From: Mytilisepta virgata
Lineage: Eukaryota; Mollusca; Bivalvia; Mytilida; Mytilidae
Assembly (NCBI GenBank): GCA_028015205.1
Contig: CM051510.1
Location: 32,364,580-32,428,579 of the forward strand
Direction of reading: 5' to 3'
Length of the DNA stretch: 64,000 nucleotides
Positions 47,600 to 60,479 of this stretch are shown in pieces; the first letter of the stretch is position 1, and every line of letters starts with the position of its first letter. A program made the position numbers and the translations under genes. The notes beneath the pieces are model-generated. The model was not told where the DNA came from. It worked only from the letters and a program-made list of their open reading frames with translations, and made no database searches.

Positions 47600-50500
47600 A
47601 CAGTGACAAATTAATGAATAAAATGGAAAATGTTATGTATGAGGTTATATGAGGTTCAAGAACTAAAAAATATCCCTAGGCAAAATGATGACAGGAGGTT
47701 AAAAAGAAATGCTCATGGTAGGCCTCAACTTTTGTTAGCAAACATGCAAGACAATTGTATTTTAGGTATGGACTTCTTAGCAAAATACAAATGTGACTTA
47801 ATGTTAAGCAAAGGGTATTTGGTACTAAATAAAGAAAAAATACCATGCTACTTAAAAAGGGAGATAATCAGCCCGTAAAATGTAGAATTGTTATAAATGA
47901 GAAGGTTGAGATACATCCTCAGAGTGAAACTATTGTCCATGGTGAATTAATTGATGGAATTGACAGAAATTTGGTGGGAATTGTTGAACAGGACCAACAT
48001 TTTGTAAATAAAAGTGGAATTTTAGAAGAAAGAGCTGCTGTTGATTTGAATAATAATATAATTCGTATTCGAATGATTAATTTAAATAAAGAGTCATATA
48101 AATTATATGAAAATACTGTTGCATCTGTATTTGAAACAGCTATTGTTAATGAAAACTTTGATAAATATGTGAGAATGATGAAGGCTGAGATTGTTTTAGG
48201 GCACAAAATTCCAGAACAATTGAGTACTTTGTTTGAAGAAAGCAGTAAAGAGCTGAATTCTGAACAAAAAGAAAAATTGAAACAATTTTTAGAAAAACAT
48301 CAAAACGTATTTTCTAAATCACCATCTGATATATGTTGTACTGATGCAGTTGAACATACAATTGACACTGGGGATGCTAAACCTATAAAGAAAAGACCAT
48401 ATCGCAATCCCCTTTCTAAGAAATTTGAAGCTGAAAAAGAAATTAAAGATATGACAGAAAGGGGTATTATTGAACCTTAAAATAGTCCTTGGTGTGCACC
48501 AATTGTAATGGTGACAAAAAGAGATGGGATAATAAGATTTTGTTGTGATTTTAGAATACTTAATGAAGTGACAGTAAAAGAGTGTCAGCCCTTGCCTAGA
48601 ATATATGATACATTGGCATCACTTCTAATTCTAAACTCTACACCATTTGCGATTTAAAAAGCGGATTTTGGCAAGTAAAATTAGCTGCTACAGATAGGCA
48701 TAAAACAGCTTTTTCAATTGAAGGTGGTGGCCTTTGGCAGTTTTGTGTCATGCCTTTTGGTACATGTAGAGCAGCGCAACTTTTGAATGGTTAATGGAAA
48801 TTGTACTGTCGTGGAAAAATTGCCTAATTTATTTAGACGACATCATCATATTTTCTGAAATGTTTGATGAGCATTTAGAGAGATTAGATCAAGTTTTCTC
48901 TAATCTTAGAGATGCAAAATTGAAGTAAAGTCCCAAAAAATGGAAGTTACTACAAAAATAAGTAACTTTTCTTGGCGATACTATTAGTGCAAAAGGTAGA
49001 GCTACTGATTACTAAATGTTTAAAGAGTCAAAGGGTGGCCAGTTCTCAGAAATGTGAAACAAGTGAGAAGCTTCATTGGACATTGTTCTTACTATAAAGA
49101 AGTATAGTTTGTGCCTATGTTTGCTGCAATAGCAAAACCTTTACATAAATTGACTGAGTTAAGTCCAAAAAAAATTGTGGGATGAAAATGTCAACATGCA
49201 TTTGACAAGCTGAAAGAAGCTTTGATTAGTTCCCCTATATTATCATATCCTCAAGAGGTGTCTGTTCATTATTGATGCTGATGCAAGTAATGACGGTACG
49301 GGGGCAGTATTATCCCAACTTCAGGATGGCGTAGAAAAAGTAATTTCTTACTTACTAAGACTTTTTCAAAATCGGAGAGGAGATATTGTGTTACTAGACG
49401 GGAAGCTTTGGTTGTTGTCAGTAGTATTAAAAATTTTCATCATAATGTCTATGGCAGACATTTTTTGGTCCGAAATGACCATGGTGCTTTAACATGGCTC
49501 ATGGCTCATGGAATTCAAGAATCCAGAGGAACAAATTGCTAGGTGGCTGGAAATATTAGGGACTTATGAATTTGTAATACAACATAGACGTGGGGGAGTG
49601 CATTCCAATGAGGAAGGTTTAAGTAGATGTCCCTGTCTGAACGCAAACTGTACATATTGTTTAAGAGCAGAAAATATTTACGAGAAAAGTAAGATTAATA
49701 ATAAAACACCAGAATGTACATTGTGTATGCACCATCTTACTTCTGAAGTGCCCTTGGGATTACCTTGTGTGTGTAAAGTGAAGGCTGGGTCTGAGGTTAA
49801 TAGTAGAATAGAAAACTCTAATGATTTGGATATTACTCTTGGTAATAAAGAGACGTCCACAGTAAATGTAACTCTTAATTTAGAGGAAAATCTACCTCTT
49901 CTTCATCAGACATTGCTCTTGTTGGATCTTCCATTGAAGACCCTACTATACAGGAAAAATGTTTTGTTGATAATTGCAGTGTACGAGTGTTCAGATCTTC
50001 CTTTGAAGATCCTGAGGTAGTACTCTGGACTTCCTTTGAAAATCCCACTCAATGTCAGGAAAGCATTAAATGTAAAGTTAAAAACAACTAAAGTTTCCTC
50101 TGAAACTTCAAATGAAATAATTGAAAGTTGTGGTTCTCATAAAGAATTAGAAGAAAGCCTGCATTCTGTCGGTAGAATTTCAGTTGGGGCAGTAAGAACC
50201 AGAAATATATCGAATAAAATTATGGAGTTTAAAGGTTAGCATGAGATGAATGACAATGCGATATATGAAGAGATAAATAAAGACGAAATGATTGAAATGC
50301 AAAAATCTGAACCCAATATTAAAATCATATTAAAATTCAACATGCAAGAATTAAAACCTAAATGGTTTGACACATCAAATTATAGCCCAGAAGTGAAGTG
50401 TTATTGGAGTCAATGGGACTCTTTGTACATTCACAATGATTTGTTGTACATAAAATTTGAAACTGGTCCAGACAAAAATATTAAATGAGAAAATTTGTTT

Positions 50501-50640
50501 TGAAACATTTACATGATAGTGTAACTAGTGGTCACCTGGGAATTAGGAAAAACTTTAACAAATGTTACAAACAGGTTCTTTTGGCATAAAATGAGATCTG
50601 ATGTTGCAAATTGGTGCAAGTCTCAGGATGCATGATGAGT
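47600..50640 (+). pseudogene. Ty3/gypsy-type retrotransposon pol, heavily mutated, 3'-truncated
   Basis: In order: end of the protease (ILGMDFLAKYKCDLML, about 47758-47806); spacer; RT entry (EHTIDTGDAKPIKKRPYRNP); a nonsense TAA at 48478-48480 inside IIEP*NSPW; CAPIVMVTKRDG and FCCDFRILNE; FGQVKLAATDRHKTAF; catalytic YLDD at 48830-48841; RNase H start (FIIDADASNDGTGAVLSQ, from about 49264) and end (RWLEILGTYEFVIQHRRGG); integrase zinc-finger start (HDSVTSGHLGIRK, about 50508-50546). At least ten stops and frameshifts. The integrase is lost after about 50630. No LTRs recognised and gag not identified. Confidence 0.88.
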
Positions 50641-50808
50641 CAAACATTGACGTATGTGCACATCTTTTCCATTAAAACTGGTATTATGGAATATTTGTTT
50701 GTATACTTATCAAATTGAAAATACGCCATAGAAATTTGATCTAAAATATACATATACAGAATATCCTGTTTACGTTATGTTACATTTATATAAATCTTGC
50801 TTTTTCAG

Positions 50809-50836
50809 ATTTCCTAGATTTGTATTTTGGACTACA
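50809..50836 (+). CDS. Exon 19: predicted 28-nt micro-exon before the B-box
   Basis: Acceptor ATCTTGCTTTTTCAG is strong and donor ACTACA|GTAAGT has the full consensus. It enters in phase 1 and leaves two bases, which is the change needed to connect exon 18 to the last exon. It encodes DFLDLYFGL and completes Q942 across the junction. It lies about 170 bp downstream of the truncated gypsy element. No domain signal is possible at this size; support is splice sites plus exact phase repair. Confidence 0.55.
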
Positions 50837-52315
50837 GTAAGTACATGTGAAAGAGTATGTCCAATTGATAGAATATAAATGCACTTGAAAATTCACTATC
50901 CGTTATATTGATGAAATTTTATTCCAAAACTTTTCAGATCTCTTTACAATACAATTCTTCTATACAAATGTATATACATACTAGTATATAAGGCGTTGAA
51001 CATAATGCTACGTGAAAAGGTGCCATAGATTCTCAACCGTGTAAGGTCGAGACCCGCAATACTTTGACAGTATTAAATTCTGATTTTAACAGTGTTGAAT
51101 CTCAGTATATACGTCTCAAAATAATAACCCAGATTTTAACACTGCAATTGTTTTTTCAACTTCGGTATGTCTCGACTGTTCATACACTTATGGCTCCTTG
51201 TTGCCTAGCATTATATACTGCGCCCTAGATCACTTAGTCACATCTGCTTTATAAGAATAACTAAAGCCATGCTCAGTGATCGACATAAATCTCGGGATGA
51301 ACATACTAAATGTGTATATGCGTGTGGCGATGGAATTTTTATACACGTGCCTCTCTAGAATAAAGAGATGTGAACAGTTTTGGAATTTGCAGTATTTTTA
51401 TCGAACTTCACCACTATAACGGATAGGGAATTTGAAGGAGTCAAATGTTTCTGAAGTTAATTGATTTTTCATGTAGTAGCTCTTAAAATACTATATATAT
51501 ATATTTCAAACTTGTTTATGGTATAGTTCATCTTATCCTATAATCAAAAACATGTGCATATAGGTACATGGACGTCAAAAACGGAAGAGTATTAATATTG
51601 CAAAAGATACTGATTAATTTGTCTGGAATGTATTGTTGTCAAGTTTGAATTTATGGTCATCACCAAGAATTGATTCATTTTGCTATATACTACTTTCACA
51701 AACGCCGTTGAGCATAATGTTGCTGTTGAAACAAGCTCTTTTATTCATTTGGAAATACTGGGCTGATGATATTGTTATACCACAAGACCGTTGTAGAACT
51801 CTGCCTTTTATGTTCATTCCCGGCTTTTTATTTGAATATTGCTGTCCAAATGTTTTGATTTTCAGTGTTATATTCTGTAGGTACAAAAGTTCACATATCT
51901 TGACAACGTTTATTTTAATACTGTTGGTCCAGCTATTAACTGAAGTGCCCATTTAAGTGAACACTAATGTTTGAGATGGCAGACCTTGAACGAGAGATCG
52001 TTCTTGGTCTATAATAACGTAGCATTATTAGATCTCAATTTCATTCTCCCCAAAAAAATATTTTCCCGAACTTACCATATCTCCTTAAAGTGTAGCAGAC
52101 TCCCACCCCCCCCCTCCCCCTTTTTGCCCACATTCTTTATTACATTATTTAGCAACTAAAAATATGACATATTGTAATTATGTCAACATTTGCACAGCGA
52201 AATGAACCTTCTCTTGCCTTCTCCTGCAAAAGAGCCTCCGTTTTGGGACGATTTTGGCAGAAGATTGTAAAAATATCAAATAGGTCCAGGTTTTACAAAT
52301 TGACATTTTATTTCT

Positions 52316-52649
52316 ATTTACAAAGTATATAAAGTCTGGACAAATTCCCTGTCAGTAGGACAAGGTGTTCTGATACATTTTGTCCTTCGCTAAAGATATT
52401 TTGTACCGCCGGGTCGTCTTGTATCGGGTTGCTGCGTAAGTACGTCCTGTCAACTCTATCTGCTACACAGGCAAGATTTCTATATCATCTAGGTTCGTTG
52501 CTACGAACAATATCGAATGACTCAGAGTTTCTTTTAATATCATTATATTCGACGGGGGTGTTCTAAACAATAACAACTCTGGTGGATATACCATCTTCTA
52601 GCAGAACCACCCCGTTTGTAGAGACCCGACTATTTGACTCTCCCGCCAT
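52316..52649 (-). pseudogene. Minus-strand pseudogene, unknown family, two stops
   Basis: From an ATG at 52649-52647 (MAGESNSRVSTNGVVLLEDG) one frame runs about 110 codons to 52316, broken by only two stops. Readable pieces are NTPVEYNDIKRNSESFDIVR and YLRSNPIQDDPAVQNIFSEG. The block is visibly richer in G+C than its surroundings, which fits old coding DNA. I recognise no family. It may be a transposon ORF or a processed gene copy inside intron 19. Confidence 0.5.
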
Positions 52650-53114
52650 CGTTTAGACTTATCTTACCAAAGTTACAACGTGGAGTAGATAGCCGTAAAA
52701 ACGATCGTGTAAAAAATGTGCAAAAATTACAAATTATGACAGAATACGAAGATGGTAATAAAATATGAATCCTGTGATTATGAGAATTCAAGCAGAATTG
52801 TATTTTTGTAGAAAATGAGAAAACATGTTTTCCGTTACTTATTATCACTCAATTTAACAGTTTGAATTTAGAGTAAAATTGGGATTTTAACAATTTGGAA
52901 ATAGCCAAGCCGGATTTCGTCTTGAAATTGTTTACCTATTTGGACTATGATACAGGTATTAGCCTTTACTTTGAAAGCGTTGGCAATAAAATCATATCTT
53001 TTTTTAAGAATTAAATTCATTATCAGAAAATTGTTCCATCTTGAATGTAAAAACAATAAAAATATGGCTTCAATTGATCATTCTGTATAACAGTTAATCC
53101 GGTTAGCCAACTTC

Positions 53115-53860
53115 ATCATCATCAATGAGTAGACAACAAAATGGATAACAGAAAAGGTCGAAAATACCACTCAATCAAGCAACCAAACTGACAGAACACC
53201 GGACAAAAATAACATAAAAGAGTACAAAACACAAACATGAACACAACAGAAAGTCAGGATAGTCTGACTTGTTATAGAAACTGAAAAGTGGTTGGGTTAA
53301 ACCGGTTTTATGGGTACCCAAACCTCTACCATATCTATCCTGACACTCTGGTGTAAAAAACACTCTATAAAAACCAATACAGTATTATTACCAACAAAGT
53401 GGCCCCTCTCTAGAACTGAAAATGAGAGTGGATGGTACATAATTTAAATAGCAGGGTCAGTATGTGCTGGTTTTTTTAAATTGTAAAACTAGCTAAGGCT
53501 CTCATAACTGCAGGTCGGGTACTGTTGCTCTACTAAACGAAAAAATCTGAAATAACACTTCCATAAAGGTTTTAATGCTATCTCGTCGTAGAGTTCATTG
53601 GGAGAAAGAGCAATTCTTACAGAATTGCACATAATTTCATATTTCTAGCCCTTACTATGAAAATATCTTAAGTAACTACCAAGTTTCGGTGGGTTACTGG
53701 TGAAAATTTTGCATTTATTCACGATATTACATTATAATCTAGGATGGAAAAACCCGTTTATGATAAGTGCTTTTCTGTAAGCTCGATATTTAGATAAAAA
53801 ATGTTGATATCTATCATTTTTCTATTATAAACCTTTTTAAAAAGCTGTGTTGGGGCATAG
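53115..53860 (-). mobile_element. RT family A fragment, 3' part and tail, minus strand
   Basis: It parallels 5205-5760 and 15758-16460 block for block (CTATCCTGACACTCTGGTGT, ACTAGCTAAGGCTCTCATAA, ACAGAATTGCACATAATTTC), with its reading frame broken by many changes. Confidence 0.7.
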
Positions 53861-54666
53861 GTGATTAAAAGAAACATTTGAAAATTCCAAAAGTAATTGT
53901 GCGAACTATTTATATTCTTTCTGGGAACTCTATGATAAGAATTTAAAATTCCACGGAACTTTACAATTACATATTTGCTAATGTTTTAAGTTAGAGCTTT
54001 TTAATTAATTTTCTCTAAAAAATCTTGCTCTCGCCTAAAAATGCATTAACCTGCAAAACATATTTATCACGTTTTAATCGTTAACTTGTTTCTTAAATAT
54101 TTCTAAAAATATGTCCCTCAAAAAAACTTTGAATTGAGCATCGTTTTTCAAAGTTTTAAAACTTCTTGTCAACTAAAACGTTTTGTTTGTCATATCTTAT
54201 TGTAAGGCTCAATAGCCTTGTTCAGATGGTTGATAATATATCACTTCGACATAAATGGTAACATTTTCTTAATGGGGCACCAGATGTTGAGAAATTTTAA
54301 TTTCCCTTGTCCGGTGTAAAGGAGAGTTTTGACCCCGTAGAAAATTGGCACTTTGGTAATTTTTTGACGTATGTAGAAGATTGATTCCAAAACCATCGAT
54401 ATTTGATCCGCTGAGTTTTCTAAGGGTTGGTGGCCAAATTTCTACTGATTTTTCTTCTTTTTTTTTTTTTTTTTGTTTTCAAAGTACGGGCTTTTGATTA
54501 AACACACTATTTCCTATATTCATCTATTTCCAACTTCTAAATAACAAAGATGACGGTACCGTATAACACGCTTCCAATATAACCCTAGCTAATCTTTTCA
54601 ATTATTTGTTTAATTTAATGCTAGATAAAACAATTCCGTAATTTAACTGTCTCGATTGGTGAATAT

Positions 54667-54827
54667 AGATTCTCCTTCAGGTACGAATGAGTTATGGAAA
54701 CTCTCCATCCGAGATTATTAAAAAATTTCTTTTCAACACGCAAGCTTAAGCGAGCGCGTTATTACTAAAATTTAACTATCGAGGGTGGAGAAATTCTATA
54801 ACTCATGATTAAATTGAAGGAGAATCT
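54667..54827. mobile_element. Imperfect hairpin element
   Basis: Left arm AGATTCTCCTTCA...GAGTTATGGAAACTCTCCAT (54667-54710) is matched by the reverse of 54781-54827 (GTGGAGAAATTCTATAACTC ... TGAAGGAGAATCT). The loop includes a second short inversion (AACACGC ... GCGCGTT). About 161 bp, no coding. Confidence 0.7.
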
Positions 54828-55474
54828 GTTTCTCCTACGATTTTCAACAAAAACCTCAAGAAAATGCCGTCGCTACGCATTTTGTTTACATGAACTCCAT
54901 TTCGGACATTCTCTAGTTTATCTTTCCAATAAACGTAAAATAATCGGCGGGAATTCCCCTGCAGAAATTTAACCACCAGGAAGCGGTTAAAAATAGTATG
55001 TATTTTTATCCCACCTATTAAACACGTCAAGAATAAGAGAAATCCGATAATCCACTAGTAACAATGTAAGAAGCTATATTTAACTTCCCAATTATCTGTA
55101 ATTGTCAACAATTGATCAGTTAAAGTGATGTAATACATGAATGCTTTGGTCAAAATATAAAATGCAATTTATCCAGCAATTCATTCATATCATTGTATAA
55201 CGTCGTGGCAATATGAAGGAAATAGTGCAATTGACCTATATTAGATTCAATATTAGAATTAATTTTTGTTCCATTTGAAATTTAAAAAGGTGTGCATTTT
55301 AAGCACTCAATTCATTAAAACCGATTTCTTTTTCAAATATTTTAGACCTATTACAACATTGTACAATGCGGATTTAACATGCAAATGAGGGGAAAGTTAT
55401 TTGCGTCAGTAACGAAAAATGTTTTCCCGAGAACAGTGTAAATTCTTATAAGGGACCGACTATTTAACTTCAAT

Positions 55475-55494
55475 GGGGGGGGGGGGGGGGGGGG
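55475..55494. repeat. Poly-G tract
   Basis: Twenty consecutive G in AT-rich DNA, a potential G-quadruplex and a likely sequencing-length error site. Confidence 0.9.
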
Positions 55495-55734
55495 TTATGG
55501 TTTTTTTTCCGAGTCAGACATTTCTAATTTAGTTTTTCAGCGCTATCAATCAAATTTTTTTTCAACATTTAACACTATACGATATGGGGAAAATCTGGAT
55601 TCAGAATATTTTATTTCTTATTTGCTTGACCACAATATTTTCCCCATCAAATTGGGGATCAAAATATTTTTTTAGGAACGCATGGTCGACACATAGGGAT
55701 CACTATCTGTCGTCTTGCGTAGTCACACTTTTCT

Positions 55735-56025
55735 TCTATCCTCAACTACTCATAAACCGCTCAAAGGAATTTGATGAAACGTTCTCTGTGCATTAACCTT
55801 ATTCACAGGTGTGCATATATATTTCATTTCTAGAAAAGTTTAATTTTATTTTGTAAAAATTGACATTTTTGCAAAAAAGAGGGGTCAAAACTTTTATCCT
55901 CAACTACTCCATAACCGCTCAAAGAATTTGATGCATCTTTCTCTGTGCATTAACCTTAATGCACAGGTGTGCATATATATTTCATTTTTAGAAAATTTTA
56001 ATTTTTTTTTTTTTGTAAAAATTGA
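55735..56025. repeat. Two-copy ~150-bp tandem repeat
   Basis: TATCCTCAACTACT, AACCGCTCAAAG, TCTCTGTGCATTAACCTTA and CAGGTGTGCATATATATTTC occur at 55738-55830 and again at 55896-55990. Variation between copies is moderate. Confidence 0.8.
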
Positions 56026-58399
56026 CGTCCGCAGGCGACACATGTCTTCCTTGGAAGACTCACACATTTTCTAAATTAAAATTGACCAAAATGTATACTA
56101 TTTCTTTAAGATAAATCACTTCAAATCGAATGAAGAGGTATGGCAACTTCACACCGTATTAATTTCATTTAGAAGGCCAATTTCGGAAAAAGTCAGATCC
56201 AGGTTAAATAATAAACCGATGGAACAGTCGACAAAAAATACTTGTCAAATAAATTATTCTTGTTTTGTCCAAGTTCTTTATATCATTTTCACCTCGTTAA
56301 CCTTTTCATGAGGTCACAGTAACGGTATTAGAAAACTCATTTTTTAAATAATAAGAAATAATCATTTTGATATCGATATTGCAGTGTAAAAATAATATAA
56401 GTGTACTACAGAATAATACAGAAAATATTTATATTAGCTGAGAACCGGAGGAAAATATTCGAGAGAGCCTCAGATTTCCTATAGTACATTTTTATTGTAT
56501 GTTATGTTCTGTATTAAATTTACGCAAAAATTTCAAAGGTTTTGAAAATATACAAATAAATAATAATCAAATTTTATTTAAGTGATGAAAATTTTATCAG
56601 AATAAAAACCACGAACCCTTAAACATTCATATTGTTTTGCATAGTGAGCTCACAAACAAAACTGCAAGATCGCCTCATGTCACATTCATAAATTCAAAAT
56701 TATTCAAATTGCAAGCAACCACACTGGAAAAGGAGTTATTTTGCTCTATGTTAAATAATGTAGTGAATGTAGCCAACCTTTGAAACAACTTTAATTCGTT
56801 ATTTTGTATAATTACTTATGTATTACTGATTAGATTTTCGCTGTTATGTTGTAGGAGATCATGTTACGGTTTCTATACGTACGCGTATTATTAATAAACG
56901 AACAACTAAATGGATAACAGTTTATTTTTTATTTTTTATTATTTTTACACACACTAGCAATTGTAAAAGAGCTATTATCATGGTAACTATATTCACATGC
57001 TAGATTTCACTAATTTTGCTGATTTTTTGTTATGTAGAATAATGACAAAATTTAGGATCAATATTTGATAATGAAGATCAAATTTCATCGGAAATAGTCA
57101 AAATTCGGTTTTGTCTTGTTTTGTTTTTGTTTTTGTTTTTTTTTTTGGCATTTTCAATTTTGAAAAGGACCTATGGGTCAATTTTCAATGGGGTCAAAAT
57201 TCTCTCTTATACCGTAAAAAGAGGCGATTCTAGCTTTATAAGAAATTACATTTTATTGTCCTCCGATACTATTTACCTGAGCCTACACGCTTGATTTATT
57301 GTTGAAGGCTTTATCACTTTTTATTATACGGTGAATTCAGTTATTTTCGTTGATATGGGCAAAAAGACAACTTCGTGGGTTCTTAATTTCGTGGATTTAA
57401 AATTAAAAAACAAAACGAAAATCAAATGAGGCCAGTTATAATTAATGAAAAGTGTTCGACATCGTTTACATCATTTGGAGTATGTATATATTTTATTTTC
57501 AATAATTCATCTAAGCCCAAATGACTCTCTGTCCCAAACTAAAATGTTCTTCCCTGTCAACATTGTTATTGTTACTCATTCATTTGAGATATATATACTA
57601 AATATCAAACGATGATATTGCATTCTTGGAAAGACCTCGAGTTTGTTTGTTTTTATTCAGTTCTCTTCATAAAACGTTTGAGAATATATATTTCGTTGTG
57701 TTTTTAAATTCGTGGATTGTGTTGTCCACGAAATCCACGAAAATTGGTGTACCAAGAATAATAAGTGTTTCAAAGTATTACATGTATTTAGGAAATTACT
57801 TCTTGTGATTTGTCATTACATGTGAATTGGTCAGGTTTCATGAGTATTGACAAACGACATTTAAATCATATTTTGTCAGTAATACAAAACGGACAATTCC
57901 CAAACAAACGTTGCAGATAACCTCTGATATTGGAGTCAAATGGATCATAATTCCTTTATTGACATTTGAAATATAGGAAACAAATGCGTATTCGTAAACT
58001 GCGCGTTCTTATCCTATCAGACGAAGAAGTGTGCAATAAAATTGTTGAATATAAAGAATTAATATGCTATGTATTTTCTACCTTTATGCCTAAAACAATG
58101 ATATTCACTTCGATTTTCTTAAGTTTAGTGCCTTGGATTCTGGAGAAAATCAATGTTGTTATAAGGAAAATGTTTTACTTGTATTTTCTTTTTTTTTTTT
58201 GTCATAATGAGTCTTTAGTAAGATTACACCACTAATCGGGTCACCGTTCACTTCAATGTCAAGATCGTCATTAAAAAAGAATTTTCCAACCCATTTACAT
58301 GAAGCAGAATTTTACTTGAAAGATACATTCAATGCCTCAATAGAATTTTTAGTATCAAATTTCATGGTTAGAAATTTCAATGTTAATTTGTTCCTTTCA

Positions 58400-60130
58400 T
58401 TTTAGTTTTTTTCCGTTTTTATCCCCCTACTTTCGAAAAAATTTCGGGGATATAGCGATTGTCCCTGTCCGTCCGTCCGTTCATCGGTCCGTCTGTCCAT
58501 CCGTTCGTCCGTCCGTCTGTCACACTTTCTTGTGATATCAACTCCTCCTTCACTTTTGGTTTAAGAATTTAACTTCTATATAGAATGGTTGTTTACTACC
58601 TGTAGATGCGGTTTTATAATTTTGTAAATTGTGGCCCACAGGGGTTGCATTTCAAATTAAGCTTGTGACCTGGGACTGCTCTTTCATTTTTCATTTTATG
58701 CATTTTATTTCTATTTAGTACTGTCATGACCATATGTAGATGCGCAATAAGGTTTCAGAATTTTGATTTTCTAAAATGGGGGCTCACAGGTGTCGAATTT
58801 CGAAAAGCTGTAAATTATAGCTTGTGACCTAAACTCCTCTTTCATTTTTCAATTTATGCATTTTATTTCTATATGGTATTGTCATACACCATATGCAGAT
58901 GCGCAATAGGGTTTTAGAATTTGGATTTTCTAAAATTGGAGCCCTTAACTTCTCTTTCATTTTGCGATTTATTCATTTTGCTTATTCAAAGTATTGTCCT
59001 ACACTATATGTAGTTGCACAAAAAGGATTTAGAATATCTATTTTTGAACCGGGGGCCCACTCGGGTCAAATTTAAAAAATTATCAGTTTAGGGATGCTCG
59101 CTGGTCATGTTTTGGTCTTTTTGTCAGATGTTTCGGAATCCTCGGGTTTTATCCATTTCTCAAACATTAAATGTTTTGCCCATGAACCCCCACTTTTTCT
59201 TTTATAATTCAATCATATATACCTTAAAATGACATTTGACCAAATTTTATGAAATCCTTTTTATTTTTTCATACATTTTTGAGAGACTGAAGTTGCCAAT
59301 GCAAAGACAATGAAAATTTTTAAGACTTTATAGCTCTAAAATGAGCACATGAATCTATATTTTTTTCTTGCTTATTTGTTTACTATTCATATGTTCTCTC
59401 AAACTAAAACACCTATTTCAAATCCTATTTATTTCCTATTAGACCAGTGATCATCCTTAAGCTTGTGAACTATAATTTTTTCATTTTTCATTAGGTTTAT
59501 TGATTTAATTTCTTTAAAGAATTGTTGCATATTATAAGATTTATATACATGTATTTTTAACTATAAGTAAGTGGCCCAACTAATTACAAGTGGTGCGGGG
59601 ATCACTGTCGATTCCGACAGTACAGTTTTTCTAGTTTCTATATAGTATTTCCATACACCATAGATACGCTATAAGGTTTTTGAATTTTTACACAACCACT
59701 TCGAATGACGTTCGGAGATATTTGTAATCGGTCCGTAGGTCCGTCCGTTAGATAACGTTAATTGTCTCCAGAACTCATCGTTCATTTTTAACTTCATGCA
59801 TTTAATTTCTATACAGTATTGTCACAAACTGTATGTAGATGCGCAATTAGGTTTTATAATTTTTTTTTCAAAAATTGGGGTCCACATGGGTCGAATTTCG
59901 AAAATTGGGAATTTAAGCTTGTGACCTAAACTCCTCATACGTTTTTTAATTTTATGCTTTTAATTTCTACACCATATTGTCACATGCGCGATAAGGTATA
60001 AGAAATTTGATTTTCACAACTTAGGGCCCACACAGGTTGTATTCCAGAAAATTGGGAATTTAAGCTTTTGACTTCAAATGCTCTTTCGTTTTTCATTTCA
60101 TGCATTTTTGCGTGCATTGTGCATTAGATT
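58400..60130. repeat. Diverged ~150-bp tandem repeats preceded by a (GTCC)n run
   Basis: A CCGTCCGTCCGTTC-type microsatellite (58466-58520) follows ATTTCGGGGATATAGCG. Then units with GCTTGTGACCT, CTCCTCTTTCATTTTTCA, TATGCATTTTATTTCTAT and ATGTAGATGCGCAATA recur near 58661, 58820, 59460, 59760, 59917 and 60065. Short open frames inside are repeat artefacts. Confidence 0.75.
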
Positions 60131-60479
60131 TTGACATATCTTTAAGAATAAAAATATTTTTATTTCATTTGTATATAATAAAGATACTCGTTTATTAAAA
60201 CGTTTTCCAAAATTTAACATAATTCAGGGCAAGAAAATAAAATGTGATCAATAATTCAACTAGAAAATTTAAGAATGATTTTTTCCTTTGCAAACACCAC
60301 AATCCCAACCCATTCCTTGTTTCAATGATTATATCTCATGATTAAAGTTTTAAACAAATTTCAAAAGAACTCGTAAGACACAGATGCCCCGTCCTCCTGA
60401 AAATAGAATTCCCAACTATTATTTATTATGGCAATTTCTTCTGAAAATGTATGAGATAAAGATCATAGTTAGTCAAATT

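Noticed and set aside
57626..58235. Two adjacent open frames of 60-89 codons
   Set aside because: Low-complexity hydrophobic/Phe-rich translations typical of T-rich DNA; no splice sites in phase.
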